A stretch of 64,000 nucleotides of DNA from Scleromitrula shiraiana (taxonomy: Eukaryota > Ascomycota > Leotiomycetes > Helotiales > Sclerotiniaceae): NCBI GenBank assembly GCA_028455995.1, contig JABELC010000008.1, positions 1,852,001 to 1,916,000 of the forward strand, read 5' to 3'. The translations under genes and the position numbers were made by a program. Shown one piece after another: positions 62,893-64,000 of this stretch; the first letter of the stretch is position 1, and every line of letters starts with the position of its first letter. The notes under the pieces are model-generated. The model had not been told where the DNA came from. It searched no databases and saw nothing but the letters and a program-made list of their open reading frames with translations.

Positions 62893-64000
62893 TTTGTTTA
62901 CGGGTGAAGGGGGGGCAACTTCAATTCATGCGAGAACGTAGCTCCTAATCTTATGAGTTATGACTCGTAGATCAAATATTCCTAGATAGAATAAAAAAGC
63001 ATATTTTAGGAGGTTCAACAAATTGGGCAGACCTCGCTCTAATTTTAGAAATATCATTTAATCAAGCTTTAAATTGAAGCTCGGATCGACTCAACTCTAC
63101 TCTACGTCTTTCTTTATATTGAATAACTTATCTAAAGATCTAGACTGAAGACGGATATTCAAAGTAGCCTAGGTTAATAGGATTTTTCTCCAACATCTAT
63201 CTTCTTTTATCACGACACTTAATAGAACTGCAAATTCTGGGGACGATTCATGCTGTGCTGTGCGTTGTAGAGATGCGAACTGACCGTCGATTCAAGTTGC
63301 GCCGTCAGTTCATGTCTGTCAGTTAGATTTTTCTCGTCTGCCGGCCAGTTCAAAACTTAATTAATAAGCTCAGATAATGCTACAAAATAGCAAATACTTT
63401 TAAATCCCCCCCCCCCCAAAATCCTTCAAAATATCCCCCTATTACTTAACCCCCCCTCCCGTCTTTAATCCTCCCCTCTCCCCCCTCCCTCTTATTACCT
63501 TTCTAATCATATGCTATTAAATGACAATCGGTCCAAATTACCATCTAGTCAATCTAGCCAATGACAAAACTCACATGCAGACCGACCGTCTGCTCGATCC
63601 GGCAAATCTAGGTCACACATGTTTTATGCTGTTGAGAATTTTACTAAGTGGTTAAGCTTATTTCTATCTATCTCTTTTTCTAGATCGTGATCGATGATAG
63701 ATATAAAGATGATGTAAATACTAGTCCATCAAATGCTCATTTCATTTTCCCAAATCTATAATAACTAAAACGGAAGATAATCTTACAATATATCAAAAAC
63801 AATTAGGATAAATAACCCCATTCTATTCCATTTTTTCCCTCTCCCATTTTTCCCCTCTCCCCCCCTTTCACTCCCCTCATGAAGTAAACACCAGTTTACT
63901 AGATCTTCCTTCAAAGTTTCTGTTTTCATATTTTACTCGTAATTCTATCGAAAGATCCTCCCACACATATCAAGAATCCAACATATAATTTAGTATAACA
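62893..64000. other. Right-edge stretch without a recognised gene
   Basis: No coding exon is supported. The stretch 63270-63610 carries TGAC/GTCA motifs like those at 8130-8400. C homopolymers and CCCCCTCCC-type tracts lie at 63405-63490 and 63835-63875. Confidence 0.4.
63270..63360. repeat. Second TGAC/GTCA motif cluster
   Basis: GAACTGACCGTC, GCCGTCAGTTCATG and TGTCAGTTAG lie within 60 bases. They share CTGACCGTC and TCAGTTCA with the cluster at 8130-8400. A looser piece (GACCGACCGTCTG) lies at about 63580. Confidence 0.3.

Noticed and set aside
1..64000. tRNA, 5S rRNA, CRISPR array or intact transposon
   Set aside because: I looked for B-box, 5S core, regularly spaced repeats with unique spacers, and transposase or reverse-transcriptase motifs and saw none; a covariance-model scan would be decisive for tRNA.

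Overview
The window is nuclear DNA of a filamentous ascomycete. Its genes carry short GT-AG introns with CTAAC/CTGAC-like branch sites, and the protein set is typical of Pezizomycotina: a RcoA/Tup1 co-repressor, a 6-phosphofructo-2-kinase with a dead phosphatase site, eL28, CBP80, and an ankyrin gene with a fungal STAND-type N-terminus. A leotiomycete (Helotiales, Sclerotiniaceae-like) is my best guess from the general look of the proteins and the repeat-rich spacers; it is not proven here. No tRNA, rRNA, CRISPR array or intact transposon was found. Exon coordinates were worked out by hand from splice motifs and reading frame, and every main gene model closes in frame.

Layout. 1-65: possible 5' end of a gene leaving the window on the minus strand. 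2098-4956 (+): ubiquitin-specific protease with a C-terminal CaaX box. 4957-8900: long spacer, purine-rich and minisatellite-rich at first. 8901-11057 (-): decayed STAND/ankyrin gene. 12773-14917 (-): 6-phosphofructo-2-kinase. 16992-18205 (-): Tom40. 18206-33642: a 15.4 kb stretch with no recognisable gene, full of short tandem repeats and with one AT-rich island at about 21.72-22.70 kb. 33643-35167 (+): GSK3-type kinase. 38368-41191 (+): nuclear cap-binding protein CBP80. 43205-44754 (-): malate dehydrogenase without a presequence. 46436-47450 (-) and 48330-48781 (+): divergent pair of ribosomal protein eL28 and a UPF0357 membrane protein. 49625-50757 (-) and 53433-55514 (+): divergent pair of sterol C-5 desaturase and the Tup1 repressor. 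57275-58227 (-): TRAPP subunit Trs33. 60053-62892 (+): three small orphan reading frames.

These are mostly unrelated housekeeping and regulatory genes: ubiquitin removal, glycolytic control, mitochondrial import, kinase signalling, mRNA cap binding, malate metabolism, translation, ergosterol synthesis, transcriptional repression and vesicle tethering. They do not form an operon or a metabolic cluster. I found no convincing new multi-gene system. The most interesting signals are compositional. Several exons start with C-ending codons and finish with G-ending codons, the pattern restarts in the next exon, and 3' flanks stay G-rich on the sense strand, so that convergent genes meet at sharp G-rich/C-rich switches. 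Other points are the CaaX box on the deubiquitinase, the loss of the phosphatase histidine in the PFK-2/FBPase-2 homologue, the decayed STAND gene and the repeat-filled 15 kb divergent spacer.
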